Assembly: GCF_017745095.1 (NCBI RefSeq)
Contig: NZ_JAGHZZ010000025.1
Location: 2,214-66,213 of the forward strand
Length of the DNA: 64,000 nucleotides
Origin: Sporocytophaga sp.
GTDB lineage: Bacteria; Bacteroidota; Bacteroidia; Cytophagales; Cytophagaceae
Reading direction: 5' to 3'
Positions 1-9,524 of the stretch are shown here, one piece after another. Below the pieces are notes generated by a model. That model worked only from the letters and a program-made list of their open reading frames with translations, was not told where the DNA came from and searched no databases. Each line of letters starts with the position of its first letter. The stretch's first letter is position 1. The translations under genes and the position numbers were made by a program.

Positions 1-2
1 GT

Positions 3-302
3 TTTGACTTTGAACTATCAGAAGCACTTAAGCAAAAGGTCCAGACACAAATTATAGATTATGCTATTAAAGATGGGAATGACAAGGCTGCTACGATGGC
101 CAAAGCTGCTAAAGTTAAACTAGTAAATTTGAATCATATCTCGTACGGGTCCTGGAGCAATGATGATGGTATGCAATTAGTAGAAAGAAGGCATGAATAT
201 AGCTCAGCAATGGCTTCAAGTGATGGCGGAGAATCTTTCAACTTTACACCTGACGATTTAACTTTTAGAGATTCGGTAACAATTACCTGGAATATTGAAT
301 AA
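3..302 (+). CDS. SIMPL-domain (DUF541) protein, C-terminal part
   Basis: The frame is open from the left edge of the window, so this is the last ~99 residues of a longer protein. An ATG at 96 exists but is internal, because the residues before it read as good protein. The segment has the shape of the end of a SIMPL (DUF541) domain: a lysine/alanine-rich helix (KAATMAKAAKVKL), then a variable stretch, then a closing strand of the type SVTITW. SIMPL proteins are usually exported or envelope-associated, with poorly defined roles. The N-terminus and any signal peptide lie outside the window. The family call rests on general pattern and is fairly likely, not certain. Confidence 0.6.
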   Translation, partial: FDFELSEALKQKVQTQIIDYAIKDGNDKAATMAKAAKVKLVNLNHISYGSWSNDDGMQLVERRHEYSSAMASSDGGESFNFTPDDLTFRDSVTITWNIE

Positions 303-436
303 ATTCTCCAGGCGAAATTTACCGCCCCTAAAGCTGTCGTTTATAACAAATACTATTTTAGAATGAGGATATTTTTATCAGTGATTTATTTTAACTTACC
401 ACCACATACAATTTCCCTAAAAATAATACTAAAAAT

Positions 437-808
437 ATGAACGCGATATCAAAAATATTAATTGTAGTGATAACTCTTGAACACTTGTACTTTATGTACT
501 TTGAAATGTTTGCATGGGAAACTATTGGAAAAAAAACATTTAAATCATTACCTGAACATTTATTTAAACCTACCAAAGGGCTTGCTGCTAATCAAGGACT
601 GTATAATGGTTTTCTGGCTGCTGGCTTGATCTGGTCTCTTCTCATTACTGATAGTGATTGGTCTGTGAATATTGCTACATTCTTTCTTAGTTGTATAATT
701 GTTGCAGGAGTTTACGGGGCAATTTCGGCAAGCAGAAAAATATTTTTTGTTCAGGCAATGCCTGCTATTGCAGCTCTCTCAACTGTTATAATTCAAAAGT
801 ATTTATAA
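437..808 (+). CDS. DUF1304 family membrane protein
   Basis: A 123-residue protein with about four hydrophobic segments (roughly residues 5-22, 52-70, 76-95 and 102-118). It carries the DUF1304 hallmarks: an EMFAW motif after the first helix, the ANQGLYNGFLAAGL core, and IVAGVYGA followed by SRKIFFVQAMPA. DUF1304 proteins are small inner-membrane proteins without an established function. The length is normal for the family. The gene stands alone: the SIMPL gene ends 134 bases upstream and the next gene begins 127 bases downstream. The family assignment is confident; the function is not known. Confidence 0.88.
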   Translation: MNAISKILIVVITLEHLYFMYFEMFAWETIGKKTFKSLPEHLFKPTKGLAANQGLYNGFLAAGLIWSLLITDSDWSVNIATFFLSCIIVAGVYGAISASRKIFFVQAMPAIAALSTVIIQKYL

Positions 809-935
809 CAGAATCGAAAAAATGAGCATAACTGTGTTGATGAAACTGCTTTATTTTCTATCATAAAACGGCATCTATTCCACAGCCTATACACTGACCA
901 ATCATAATGCAATGATATAATCTAGCAGCAACAAC

Positions 936-1736
936 ATGAGATTCCTAATTTTTATCTTACTTTTTAGTTTAACCATCAACAAATCTATTGCTTGTCTTTC
1001 AGCTGATCAGAATAGAATGTTCCCAATCGGAATATCCCCAAAGGGAATAGTAGTAGTTGAGATTCATATGATCAGAAGCGATTCGACAGATGGAAAAACG
1101 GAAAGACTACATCCTCTCTGGCATGGAATAAGTTATCTCAATACTTATAACAAAAATTACAAATTAATCGAATCAAGGCTACTTGACACACTAAAATCTT
1201 TTCCGGAAAGTACTTATTTAAATGTAGTTAAAGCTGCCTTCATTAAAGGTATCAAACAGGCAGGAACAATACCTAATATAATATATGCAGAACCACAGGA
1301 TATCTCATTTTGTAATTATCAGACAAATTGCAAAAGCGCTTCTCTTCAAACTGACACCATCAATAATAAAGCATACGTAATTCTAAAATCAAAAAAGAAA
1401 CAGGAAGTCACTGTTCTATACAATCCAAAATCTTTTGCTTCAAATTATATCAATTACTATAGTGGATTTGATTATGAACCTTCAGAATCAAGAATAAAGG
1501 ATCTCATAGAGGGATTGCTGATTAATTCAGTCAGAGAATATAAAATTGGAGAATACTATTTAACTATAATTCATTTAGGGAAAGGACAAGATTTCAGACA
1601 AGCAGGAGAAGCACCAAAAGAATACAAGCCGGACATTCAAATTAATACATTAGAGAATAGTATCTTCAAAGAACCGGTCCTGCATCATGGTCATGGATTT
1701 GACTTCTTTATACTTGACATAATAAAATCACACTAA
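936..1736 (+). CDS. exported protein of unknown function
   Basis: A 266-residue protein that I do not recognise. The first ~19 residues form a hydrophobic signal sequence ending in SIAC, so it is exported. A cysteine at that point could be a lipid-attachment site, but the preceding residues fit the lipobox poorly. The rest is mixed polar sequence with no visible repeats or catalytic motif. Two paired cysteines near residues 127 and 133 could form a disulfide in the periplasm. It is followed by 288 bases without a gene before chemotaxis module A. Codon use resembles the neighbours. Confidence 0.7.
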   Translation: MRFLIFILLFSLTINKSIACLSADQNRMFPIGISPKGIVVVEIHMIRSDSTDGKTERLHPLWHGISYLNTYNKNYKLIESRLLDTLKSFPESTYLNVVKAAFIKGIKQAGTIPNIIYAEPQDISFCNYQTNCKSASLQTDTINNKAYVILKSKKKQEVTVLYNPKSFASNYINYYSGFDYEPSESRIKDLIEGLLINSVREYKIGEYYLTIIHLGKGQDFRQAGEAPKEYKPDIQINTLENSIFKEPVLHHGHGFDFFILDIIKSH

Positions 1737-2024
1737 AGTTCCTATATTTTTTTCACCCTTCCTTACAAACCAGAAATACTCTGCATGCATAACAATACAA
1801 TGAAAGACAAAAGGGGCCAAATAGCATTCTTAACAAAAAACAAACGCCTATTCACACTGGGTTTCAAGACTTAATAACATTATATACATTAAAGTAATAT
1901 ACATTATCCAAGCACTCAATCTTAATTCTCAAGGTAAAATAACTCATATATCCTTGACAACAACAATGTATTTAAAACCTATTATTGAAATGATTCGTAT
2001 CAGCCCCCTACATGAATCATTTTT

Positions 2025-3851
2025 ATGTCGTTGGTAAAAAAGGGGAATAATTTAATTCCAATAAACTATAAATTTACTTTTGTTGTTAGTGTACTAATTC
2101 CTCTTATCTGGGGCATCCTGAGGGATGTAAAGGATGAGAGATTGAAGATGGCTCAAGGCAATTTATCCTTGATAAGGCAGCAAAATAAGGCTTTGACTTT
2201 TATAAGAAGCAACCAGTCGCCAACAGCTATAAATTCACAAAATGCTCTTGAATTAGTTCATTTAGCAGGTATAAATAATTCTATTAAGATAGATAAATTT
2301 GTTTTTGGAAAAGAAAATATACCTTCTATAATCGAGGCACTGAAAGCCATAGAAGGGTCAATCAGCAGAAATGAGTTCAACAAACTTATCACTCAAGAGA
2401 TCATAATAAATGAAAATCTGGCAAAAACAATTGAAGAAAAGTTCAACAATATTGAACAAGAGCACAACATATACAACTGTATACTAGCACTATGCTTTAT
2501 TACATCATTAACTTTATTGATACACAATTATCGTAAAACTATTTCAGAACCTATAAGCAATATTCTGAAATCTGTTTCATCACTAAAGTCTGGCAATATC
2601 AATTGTGAAATAGATCATCACAATGAAGATCAGATTGGAGAGATTATAAAGTGTATAAATACTATCATACACAATCAAAAAGAACTTGCTGTCTTTGCTG
2701 AAAACATAGGAGCTGGAAAGTTTGATTACAAATACAAGCTCCTCGGAGAACATGATAAACTTGGAGGTTCCTTAAAAAACATGGCTGAAAGATTATCAAA
2801 CGTCGCCGAAGAAGAAAGAAAAAGAAACTGGACTACGGAAGGACTAGCAAAATTTTCCGACGTATTAAGAGCGCACAATGACAGCCTGGAAGAGCTTTGT
2901 TCACATGGACTGCACAGCCTTATAAAGTACACAAGAGCTAACCAAGGAAAAATATATATAGTAAATGAAGATACTCAGCACATACATATGAAATTAAAAG
3001 CTGCATATGCATGGGATCGAAAAAAGAGTATTCAAGAAAACATAGAACTTGGAGACGGCCTTATAGGACAAGCTGCACTGGAAAAGGAAACCATTTACCT
3101 GACTGATGTTCCTGAAGACTATATCAAAATAACATCTGGACTAGGTCAATCTAACCCAACATCTATTCTTATCGTTCCTTTAAAAAGTAACGATATACTT
3201 TGTGGGATTATAGAAATGGCATATTTCGAGGAATTAAAAACCTTTGAAATCGAATTTGCAGAGAAAGCAGGAGACGCCATTGCTTCTTCTATCGCTAGTG
3301 CGAGGGCAAACGAAAGGACAAGATTGCTTCTTGATGATTCAAGACAATTGACTAAAAACCTTCAATCCCAGGAAGAAGAGTTAAGACAAAACACTGAAGA
3401 ACTCAGGGCTACCCAGGATAACCTTCATATTAAACTGGAAGAAGCAAAAGCAGAAATGAGACAACAGATTATAGATATTGAATCAGAGAAGAATAAAAAT
3501 ATATCTATACTGGAAGGCTGTGTCGATGGAGTTATCACATTTGACCAGGAAGGCAAGATAGAGTTCTTCAACAAGTCTGCTGAAGCTATCTGGAGTACAT
3601 TAAGAGAGAATGTTTTGAACAAAAATATCAGAGAGCTGATAAATATGGAATTAAAGACCACCGATACAGACATGTATTGGGAATATTTAGATGGCCAACA
3701 GAGAAAAATCCTTGATATCAGAAGTGAGATTAACATATATAATAAAAACCATGAAGAATCAGCTGTACTTATTACCATTACCAAATCAAAATATAAAAAT
3801 CAAAACCTGTTTACGGCTTTTGTTCAAAGTATCTCCGTCGAGTTATTTTAA
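2025..3851 (+). CDS. HAMP-GAF-PAS membrane sensor without output domain (module A)
   Basis: First gene of chemotaxis module A, 608 residues. A transmembrane segment lies near residues 15-32 and a second near 146-165, bracketing a ~110-residue periplasmic region. A HAMP linker (~168-235) follows, then a GAF domain (~275-420), a glutamate-rich coiled coil (~425-490), and a C-terminal PAS domain (~490-605) that starts ILEGCVDGVITFD and ends in SISVELF. No histidine-kinase, GGDEF or methyl-accepting domain is present, so the protein senses but has no output of its own. It starts 13 bases before the CheZ-like gene. The first gene of the second chemotaxis region (38315) is a full-length paralogue. 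It may feed redox, ligand or energy signals into CheA or the CheZ-like protein; this is inference. Confidence 0.82.
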   Translation: MSLVKKGNNLIPINYKFTFVVSVLIPLIWGILRDVKDERLKMAQGNLSLIRQQNKALTFIRSNQSPTAINSQNALELVHLAGINNSIKIDKFVFGKENIPSIIEALKAIEGSISRNEFNKLITQEIIINENLAKTIEEKFNNIEQEHNIYNCILALCFITSLTLLIHNYRKTISEPISNILKSVSSLKSGNINCEIDHHNEDQIGEIIKCINTIIHNQKELAVFAENIGAGKFDYKYKLLGEHDKLGGSLKNMAERLSNVAEEERKRNWTTEGLAKFSDVLRAHNDSLEELCSHGLHSLIKYTRANQGKIYIVNEDTQHIHMKLKAAYAWDRKKSIQENIELGDGLIGQAALEKETIYLTDVPEDYIKITSGLGQSNPTSILIVPLKSNDILCGIIEMAYFEELKTFEIEFAEKAGDAIASSIASARANERTRLLLDDSRQLTKNLQSQEEELRQNTEELRATQDNLHIKLEEAKAEMRQQIIDIESEKNKNISILEGCVDGVITFDQEGKIEFFNKSAEAIWSTLRENVLNKNIRELINMELKTTDTDMYWEYLDGQQRKILDIRSEINIYNKNHEESAVLITITKSKYKNQNLFTAFVQSISVELF

Positions 3852-3864
3852 TATGTAAGCATGC

Positions 3865-4581
3865 ATGAGAGAACATTATAAATCCGAAAGCCAGTATGTA
3901 AAACTGACTGAAGATGTTAATAAAAAAATCAAACTTTTAGTTGAATTAATATCAAGTGAGTTTAAAAATATAGTATTTTTTCTTAAAGGATATCCAGCGC
4001 AAGAAGATAGGGAGAATCAATACGAACAAAACAGATTGCCTACTGAAATTATCAGCAGCATAACTACGAACCTTCAATATCAGGATATACTCTCTCAACG
4101 CCTTGATCATATAAAAGTAATCAATGATATGATCATTCAGGAGTTTAAAGAATCGGAATATGCAAAGGACAATTCTACTGTATTAATTACACATACTAAC
4201 AAAATCACTGAAGTCAATACCAGGCAACTTGAAGAAACATATAATGAATACATTTCTATATGTGCAATTCTAAGAAGAGATCTTGACAATTTTGAAAAAC
4301 AAAGTAGGCCAAAGAATTCCAATTCGTTAAGTTCTTATGTTCCATTTAAGAATTCTCTTAAGATAGGAGCATTGGTTTCTGAGATAAAACAAAACCTGAA
4401 AGCGATAGCGTCTATAAATTTTGATTACTCCGATGCGGCTCGAACTCTTGACGTGGCTGCAATGAAAATCCAATCGGTTTATACGATGCAATCTGAAAGA
4501 GATGTATTATACGCATGCATACCTGACATGCAAGAAAAATACAGAATTACATTTAACAATGACAATGATATTTTCTTTTGA
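3865..4581 (+). CDS. CheZ-like putative CheY-P phosphatase (module A)
   Basis: A 238-residue, mostly helical protein. Around residue 75 it has LQYQDILSQRLDHI. The segment QDILSQ matches the CheZ active-site pattern, where an aspartate and a glutamine four residues later (D143 and Q147 in E. coli) dephosphorylate CheY-P. A second strongly conserved block, VYTMQSERDV, lies near residue 210. The protein ends in NNDNDIFF, an acidic and aromatic tail that recalls the CheY-binding tail of CheZ, which also ends in phenylalanine. Position supports the call: it sits directly before STAS and CheY genes, and a paralogue occupies the same place at 40212. Overall identity to classical CheZ is not evident by eye, so the function is inferred from motif, helical character and context. 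Confidence 0.6.
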   Translation: MREHYKSESQYVKLTEDVNKKIKLLVELISSEFKNIVFFLKGYPAQEDRENQYEQNRLPTEIISSITTNLQYQDILSQRLDHIKVINDMIIQEFKESEYAKDNSTVLITHTNKITEVNTRQLEETYNEYISICAILRRDLDNFEKQSRPKNSNSLSSYVPFKNSLKIGALVSEIKQNLKAIASINFDYSDAARTLDVAAMKIQSVYTMQSERDVLYACIPDMQEKYRITFNNDNDIFF

Positions 4582-4587
4582 TACTCT

Positions 4588-4893
4588 ATGAAAAATTTTA
4601 ACATTCAAATAAACGAAAAGAAAAATCACACTGAAGTACTCCTTACTGGAAACCTTACTATAAACAATTCGGAGGTTATCCATAAAAAGATTTTAAGTGT
4701 TATAGAAAAATCAAAAAAAATAACGATTCATCTTGATGACATAGACAACATTGATCTCACAATCATACAATTGCTCTATTCTGCAAAAAGAACAATTTTA
4801 AAAGAAGGTAAAGAACTGTCTACTATTACAAATCTTCCAGCTGATCTTTCTTTGTTATTGGAGAAAAATGGATTGAAAAATATTTTTAATTAA
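4588..4893 (+). CDS. STAS-domain protein (module A)
   Basis: A 101-residue single-domain STAS protein, the fold of SpoIIAA-type anti-sigma-factor antagonists. The strand-helix-strand pattern is clear: a VLLTGNLT strand near residue 16, and the IDLTIIQLLYSA block near residue 55, which corresponds to the DSSG phosphorylation loop. A threonine occupies the usual phospho-serine position, so regulation by phosphorylation remains possible. It lies 6 bases after the CheZ-like gene and 20 bases before cheY. STAS proteins also occur at this position in module B and C, so it is a standing part of this pathway. The partner (a kinase or switch protein) is unknown. Confidence 0.8.
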   Translation: MKNFNIQINEKKNHTEVLLTGNLTINNSEVIHKKILSVIEKSKKITIHLDDIDNIDLTIIQLLYSAKRTILKEGKELSTITNLPADLSLLLEKNGLKNIFN

Positions 4894-4913
4894 TACCTTC
4901 TTAATGAACTAAC

Positions 4914-5279
4914 ATGATAAAAACAATACTAATCGCAGATGACTCTGAAAGCATGAGAGATGTTGTAAGTTATACATTGGTAAATGCAGGATACAAGGTT
5001 CTGGCAGGTACGGACGGAAAAGATGCAATGAAGTATCTTGATGGCAGTCCAATAGATCTTGTTGTAACAGACTTGCACATGCCCAACATGGATGGAATCG
5101 AATTGATAAAAAACATCAGATCGAATCCTACCTATCAATACATTCCAATTATTTTCCTAACAACAGAGTCACAACAAAACAAAAAAGATGAGGCAAAGGC
5201 CGCAGGTGCTACAGGATGGATAGTAAAACCATTTGTACCTGAAAAGTTATTAGCTACTATTCAAAAAGTAATCAGATAA
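4914..5279 (+). CDS. cheY: CheY-like response regulator (module A)
   Basis: A 121-residue stand-alone receiver domain. All signature residues are present: acidic pair D9-D10 in IADDSES, phospho-acceptor D53 in TDLHMPNMDG, T83 in FLTTES, and K105 in IVKPFVP. It should receive phosphate from CheA encoded just downstream and be switched off by the CheZ-like protein encoded upstream. No DNA-binding domain is attached, so it acts by protein contact. The final target is not in the window; with no flagellar genes here, gliding or another surface machine is more plausible than a flagellar motor (inference). Confidence 0.93.
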   Translation: MIKTILIADDSESMRDVVSYTLVNAGYKVLAGTDGKDAMKYLDGSPIDLVVTDLHMPNMDGIELIKNIRSNPTYQYIPIIFLTTESQQNKKDEAKAAGATGWIVKPFVPEKLLATIQKVIR

Positions 5280-5286
5280 ATTTATT

Positions 5287-7323
5287 ATGGACCAGTTTCG
5301 AAGGAAATTTCTGGAAGAAGCGAGTGATCTGCTTGAACAACTGGAGAAAGTTTTACTCAAGATTGAAAAGGAAGATATTGTCGCTTCTCATGTAGAAGAA
5401 ATATTCAGGGTTATGCATACACTGAAAGGAAATAGCTCCATGTTCGGCTATGAGGCTGTCAGTGAATTTACACACTATCTCGAAAACATATACGATGATA
5501 TAAGAAAAGATGAACTTGAGCTATCCTCTCAGATCATCTCTGTTACGCTTTCATCTGTGGATCACTTGAGAAGTATACTCAAGGACGAGAAACTTGAAAT
5601 TACTTCAAACAAGGTAAATCATGAGAATATGATGAAGGCAATAAAAATGCTTTCTTCTATCTCTAATGATACAAAGGCTTTAAAGGAAGAACTAAAAGAC
5701 AATACTAACTCAGAAGGTGCTTCAACATGGTATGTAAAGTTTAAACCTGCAAAAGATATTCATCGTACGGGAAACAATCCATTGTATTTTATAGATGATT
5801 TATCCCAACTGGGAAATGTTTTCACTATTGCAGATTTATCGGATGTACCTGAGTTAACGGAAATAGATCCCCAGACATGTTATATTACCTGGCATAATTT
5901 TATTTATACAAAGAATGAAGATGATATCCGGGATATATTTCTATTTGCCGATGCTCAATCGGAACTTGTGGTTGAGAAAATAAGTGATAAGGATTTATTA
6001 AACTCTCTAAAGTTTTCCGAGGACCTTAAGGAAACCGCCATTTCCAATACCATAGGACTTTCAATAAAGAATTTACTTGATAAATATAGTATTCCTTCTC
6101 AGGAAGAGTCAACACAGGAGAATGAATTAGCCAGAAATAACCATAAAACTGAAAATGTTATTTCTTCAATAAGAGTTTCTTCAAATAAAGTGGATGAAAT
6201 GATGAGTCTGGTGAGTGAGCTGGTAACTGCCCAGGCAAGACTCAACGTCCTTACTCAGAATACTACAGACAGCAAAGTTTCGGAGATAACAGAGAGTATT
6301 GAAAAAATAACGAGAAGAATAAGAGACAACAGTTTTTCTATTTGTCTTGTTCCATTTGAAACTATTGTCGTTAGATTTCAACGTCTTATAAGAGATCTTT
6401 CCACCCAGTTAAATAAGAATGTTAAATTCATTACAGAAGGTACAGACACAGAGCTGGATAAAAACATAATAGAAAATCTGTCTGATCCTATATTACACAT
6501 TCTTCGTAACTGCCTCGACCATGGAATTGAATCAGAGAATGAAAGAACAGCGAAAGGAAAACAAGCACAGGGCACAATACTACTTAAGGCATTTTATACA
6601 GGTTCGAATGTTAACATTCAGATTACTGATGATGGTAAAGGAATAGACTTTACAAGGGTCAAAAAAAAGGCGGAAGAAAAAAATCTTATTTCTAAAGAAG
6701 CACAACTTTCAGAAAAAGAAATTTTAAATCTAATTTTCCTTCCAGGTTTTTCAACTGCAGAAAAAGTTACAGAAATCTCTGGGAGAGGCGTAGGCATGGA
6801 TGTTGTCAAAAGGCAGATCTCTGACTTAAGAGGTGAAGTAGATTTAATATCGGTACCAGGAAAAGGAACTACACTTACAATAAAACTGCCATTAACACTT
6901 TCTATTATTGATGGACTATTGGTAAGAATTTCCGACACCCATTATATTATTCCCCTAGGAGTAATTGAGAAATGCCATGAAGTAACCCAGGAATTTATTG
7001 AAGAAGCATTTGATGATCTGCTAGCCCTTGATGGGGAAAGACAACCTTTCATCAATCTTAGAACAGAGTTTTGTGACACTTCTACCCCACCCTTTCTTCA
7101 ACAGATCATAATGGTAAAATCTGATGATAAAAAAGTAGGTCTTATAGTAGATGCAATTGTGGGCCAATACCAGGCAGTGTTAAAACCACTTGGCAAACTT
7201 TACAAAAACATTGAAATCATCTCCGGAGCCAGCATTCTTGGTGATGGTACGGTTGCTTTGGTTCTGGATACTAATAAAATAATTAAAGAATATTCTAATT
7301 CAAAAATGATAATTGCTATATGA
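5287..7323 (+). CDS. cheA: chemotaxis histidine kinase CheA (module A)
   Basis: A 678-residue CheA. Domains in order: Hpt (~1-110) with phospho-accepting H44 in the MHTLKGNSSMFG block; a middle P2-like domain (~145-240) with FIDDLSQLG; the dimerisation domain beginning SIRVSSNKVDEMMSLVSELV (~298); the ATP-binding domain with N-box HILRNCLDHG, G1 box DDGKGID and G2 box GRGVGMDVV; and a C-terminal CheW-like domain (~540-675). It autophosphorylates in receptor complexes and phosphorylates CheY and CheB. Its stop codon overlaps the cheW start by 4 bases, so the two are translationally coupled. All catalytic motifs look intact. Confidence 0.96.
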   Translation: MDQFRRKFLEEASDLLEQLEKVLLKIEKEDIVASHVEEIFRVMHTLKGNSSMFGYEAVSEFTHYLENIYDDIRKDELELSSQIISVTLSSVDHLRSILKDEKLEITSNKVNHENMMKAIKMLSSISNDTKALKEELKDNTNSEGASTWYVKFKPAKDIHRTGNNPLYFIDDLSQLGNVFTIADLSDVPELTEIDPQTCYITWHNFIYTKNEDDIRDIFLFADAQSELVVEKISDKDLLNSLKFSEDLKETAISNTIGLSIKNLLDKYSIPSQEESTQENELARNNHKTENVISSIRVSSNKVDEMMSLVSELVTAQARLNVLTQNTTDSKVSEITESIEKITRRIRDNSFSICLVPFETIVVRFQRLIRDLSTQLNKNVKFITEGTDTELDKNIIENLSDPILHILRNCLDHGIESENERTAKGKQAQGTILLKAFYTGSNVNIQITDDGKGIDFTRVKKKAEEKNLISKEAQLSEKEILNLIFLPGFSTAEKVTEISGRGVGMDVVKRQISDLRGEVDLISVPGKGTTLTIKLPLTLSIIDGLLVRISDTHYIIPLGVIEKCHEVTQEFIEEAFDDLLALDGERQPFINLRTEFCDTSTPPFLQQIIMVKSDDKKVGLIVDAIVGQYQAVLKPLGKLYKNIEIISGASILGDGTVALVLDTNKIIKEYSNSKMIIAI

Positions 7324-7808
7324 AGGAGGACACGAATGCCAACATCAATTCCTATTTGACCTTCAAGCTTGGAAAAGAATCATTCGCGGCCAACGTCGGA
7401 AAAGTTCTGGAAATACTTGAAGTTCCCAATATTACAAAGGTGCCAAAATCTCCCGAATACATGACAGGAGTTATAAATCTGAGGGGAAATGTACTACCTG
7501 TGATTGATACGAGAATCAAATTCGGATTACCCAAAATAGACTGTACTGTAAATACCTGCATTATTGTAATCAATGTTGAAATGGATTCCGAGAACATTAT
7601 AGTCGGAGCCTTAGTAGACTCAGTACAGGAAGTACTTGAAATTCAACAAGCCCAAATTCAGCCATCCCCAAGCCTGGGAAGTAAATATAAAGCAGAATTT
7701 CTTGAAGGCATGACTAAGTATCATGAAGATTTTATAATGCTGCTAAATATAGACAAAGTCTTTTCTGCAGATGAACTGATTTTGGTTAAAGACTCCCTGA
7801 TCAGCTAA
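7320..7808 (+). CDS. cheW: chemotaxis coupling protein CheW (module A)
   Basis: A 162-residue CheW-domain protein that links chemoreceptors to CheA. Hallmarks visible are YLTFKLGKESFA at the start, a conserved ITKVPKSPEYMTGVINLRG block and VLPVIDTRIKFGL. The ATG overlaps the end of cheA in an ATGA arrangement, and the MCP gene begins 49 bases downstream. The length is standard. The module-C copy at 48133 is a close paralogue, and a decayed third copy lies at about 41888-42257. Confidence 0.95.
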   Translation: MKEDTNANINSYLTFKLGKESFAANVGKVLEILEVPNITKVPKSPEYMTGVINLRGNVLPVIDTRIKFGLPKIDCTVNTCIIVINVEMDSENIIVGALVDSVQEVLEIQQAQIQPSPSLGSKYKAEFLEGMTKYHEDFIMLLNIDKVFSADELILVKDSLIS

Positions 7809-7857
7809 TACTCTGAATACAATATATAATCACCTAACCCTTAATAATTAGAAAATA

Positions 7858-9504
7858 ATGAACTTAACAATAAAAGGAAGGCTAATTCTGGCTTTCTCAA
7901 TTCTGATTGCTATTTCTGCATACATGTTTTATATAGGAAATTCGGTTGCTTTCGAACTCAATAAAAGTGTAACCACCCTCGTGGAAGTAAATTCAAAAAG
8001 GCTTGCATACGCTTTAAAGGTCAGTGAAGACATGCAGTATATCGGAAAGAGAGAGAAAGCTCTAATAATCTCAAGAGATCGTGCAGACCTCACCAAAATC
8101 CAACAAGAAATTAATGACCGGCACACGGAGATGAAAGCGAGATTTGCGGAACTTAGAGCATTGGCTGATAGCAAAGGACAGGAAATTCTTGATACCTATG
8201 ATGCAAAATGGAATGAGTACCAGGATGCATTTGGAGAGTTCAAACGACTTACTGTAGATATGAACACTGATTCATCTAAAGCTGCCGCAGCTGCAATGTC
8301 TGATAGCAAACTGACACCAATGTTTATTGAATGTAGGGTTATCATATACCGTATAGTAAAGAAAAATGAAGGAGAACTTGCACTTGCAGCTAAGGAGAAT
8401 GCTGAACTATATGCTGAATCCAAAAAGAATATGGTCATTTCATTGGTTGTTGCAGTAATATGTGCCATAGGAATTTCATTTTGGATTATCTCTTCAATTA
8501 TAAGTTCTTTATCAAAAGCTAAGCTTGCTGTTAAGGAAGTTTCTGAAGGTAATCTTTTGATACAGATCGATAGCAATAATAAAGATGAGATCGGTGAAGT
8601 TCTTGAATATCTAAAAGGAATGATAGCCAAACTAAAAGATATTATCGGTAATGTACATAACGCAACAGAACAAATTGCTTCAGCGAGTCAGCAAATGAGT
8701 GCGTCATCTCAGCAGATGTCTCAAGGAGCCAATGAACAGGCAGCTTCTGCAGAAGAAGTATCTTCATCAATGGAAGAAATGGCAGCTAATATCCAGCAGA
8801 ATAATGAAAATGCACAGCAGACAGAAAAAATCGCGTTAAGAGCAGCTGAAGATATTCAGGAAGGAAGTACTGTCGTGAATCAGACAGTGGGTTCAATGAA
8901 AGATATTGCAAAGAAAATTTCTATTATAGAAGAAATCGCTCGTCAAACCAACCTTCTTGCTTTAAACGCTGCGGTTGAGGCCGCAAGAGCTGGAGAACAT
9001 GGTAAGGGATTTGCAGTTGTCGCAGCTGAAGTAAGAAAACTTGCAGAGAGAAGCCAGATCGCTGCGAATGAGATTAATTCCTTATCCTCATCAAGTGTAT
9101 CAATAGCGGAACGTTCAGGTAAAATCCTTGAAGAGATTGTTCCTCATATTCAAAAAACCTCCAGACTAGTACAAGAAATCAGTGCTGCCGGGATTGAACA
9201 GACATCTGGAGCAGATCAGGTAAATACTGCTTTGCAGATGCTCAATCAGATCATCCAACAAAATGCTGCTACCTCTGAAGAAATGGCAGCAAGTGCGGAA
9301 GAACTTGCAAGCCAGGCAGAACAGCTACAAGACACAATTTCTTTCTTCAGAATTGATACTCATAGTAACAGCCATAAAAGAAAACCGGTTAATCGCGTAG
9401 TGACTAATACTCCTCCGAATGCAAAAAACAAAAGCAACAACGGTTTTGTGATAAATTTGAAAAAGGAAAGTGACTCACTAGATAGAGAGTACGAAAAATT
9501 CTAA
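7858..9504 (+). CDS. methyl-accepting chemotaxis protein with C-terminal pentapeptide (module A)
   Basis: A 548-residue chemoreceptor: transmembrane helix ~8-28, a four-helix-bundle-type periplasmic domain (~30-185), second transmembrane helix (~192-213), HAMP (~212-265), and a signalling domain (~270-500) whose hairpin tip contains [19 protein letters not shown]. Glutamine/glutamate-rich adaptation segments flank the tip. After the signalling domain there is a polar, asparagine-rich linker of about 45 residues, then the terminal residues EYEKF. This fits the x-aromatic-x-x-F pattern of pentapeptides that tether CheR or CheB. The ligand is unknown. A 146-base gap with a large inverted repeat separates it from cheR. 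Confidence 0.94.
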   Translation: MNLTIKGRLILAFSILIAISAYMFYIGNSVAFELNKSVTTLVEVNSKRLAYALKVSEDMQYIGKREKALIISRDRADLTKIQQEINDRHTEMKARFAELRALADSKGQEILDTYDAKWNEYQDAFGEFKRLTVDMNTDSSKAAAAAMSDSKLTPMFIECRVIIYRIVKKNEGELALAAKENAELYAESKKNMVISLVVAVICAIGISFWIISSIISSLSKAKLAVKEVSEGNLLIQIDSNNKDEIGEVLEYLKGMIAKLKDIIGNVHNATEQIASASQQMSASSQQMSQGANEQAASAEEVSSSMEEMAANIQQNNENAQQTEKIALRAAEDIQEGSTVVNQTVGSMKDIAKKISIIEEIARQTNLLALNAAVEAARAGEHGKGFAVVAAEVRKLAERSQIAANEINSLSSSSVSIAERSGKILEEIVPHIQKTSRLVQEISAAGIEQTSGADQVNTALQMLNQIIQQNAATSEEMAASAEELASQAEQLQDTISFFRIDTHSNSHKRKPVNRVVTNTPPNAKNKSNNGFVINLKKESDSLDREYEKF

Positions 9505-9524
9505 GTAAGGAACTAACTCCATTT

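Noticed and set aside
1801-1875. A 24-codon + strand frame with a basic product ahead of module A
   Set aside because: Too short, no ribosome-binding site and no special composition; chance is the simplest explanation.
8196-8630. A 144-codon - strand frame inside the module-A MCP gene
   Set aside because: It is antisense to a certain gene and its product mirrors the regular codon pattern of the coiled coil.
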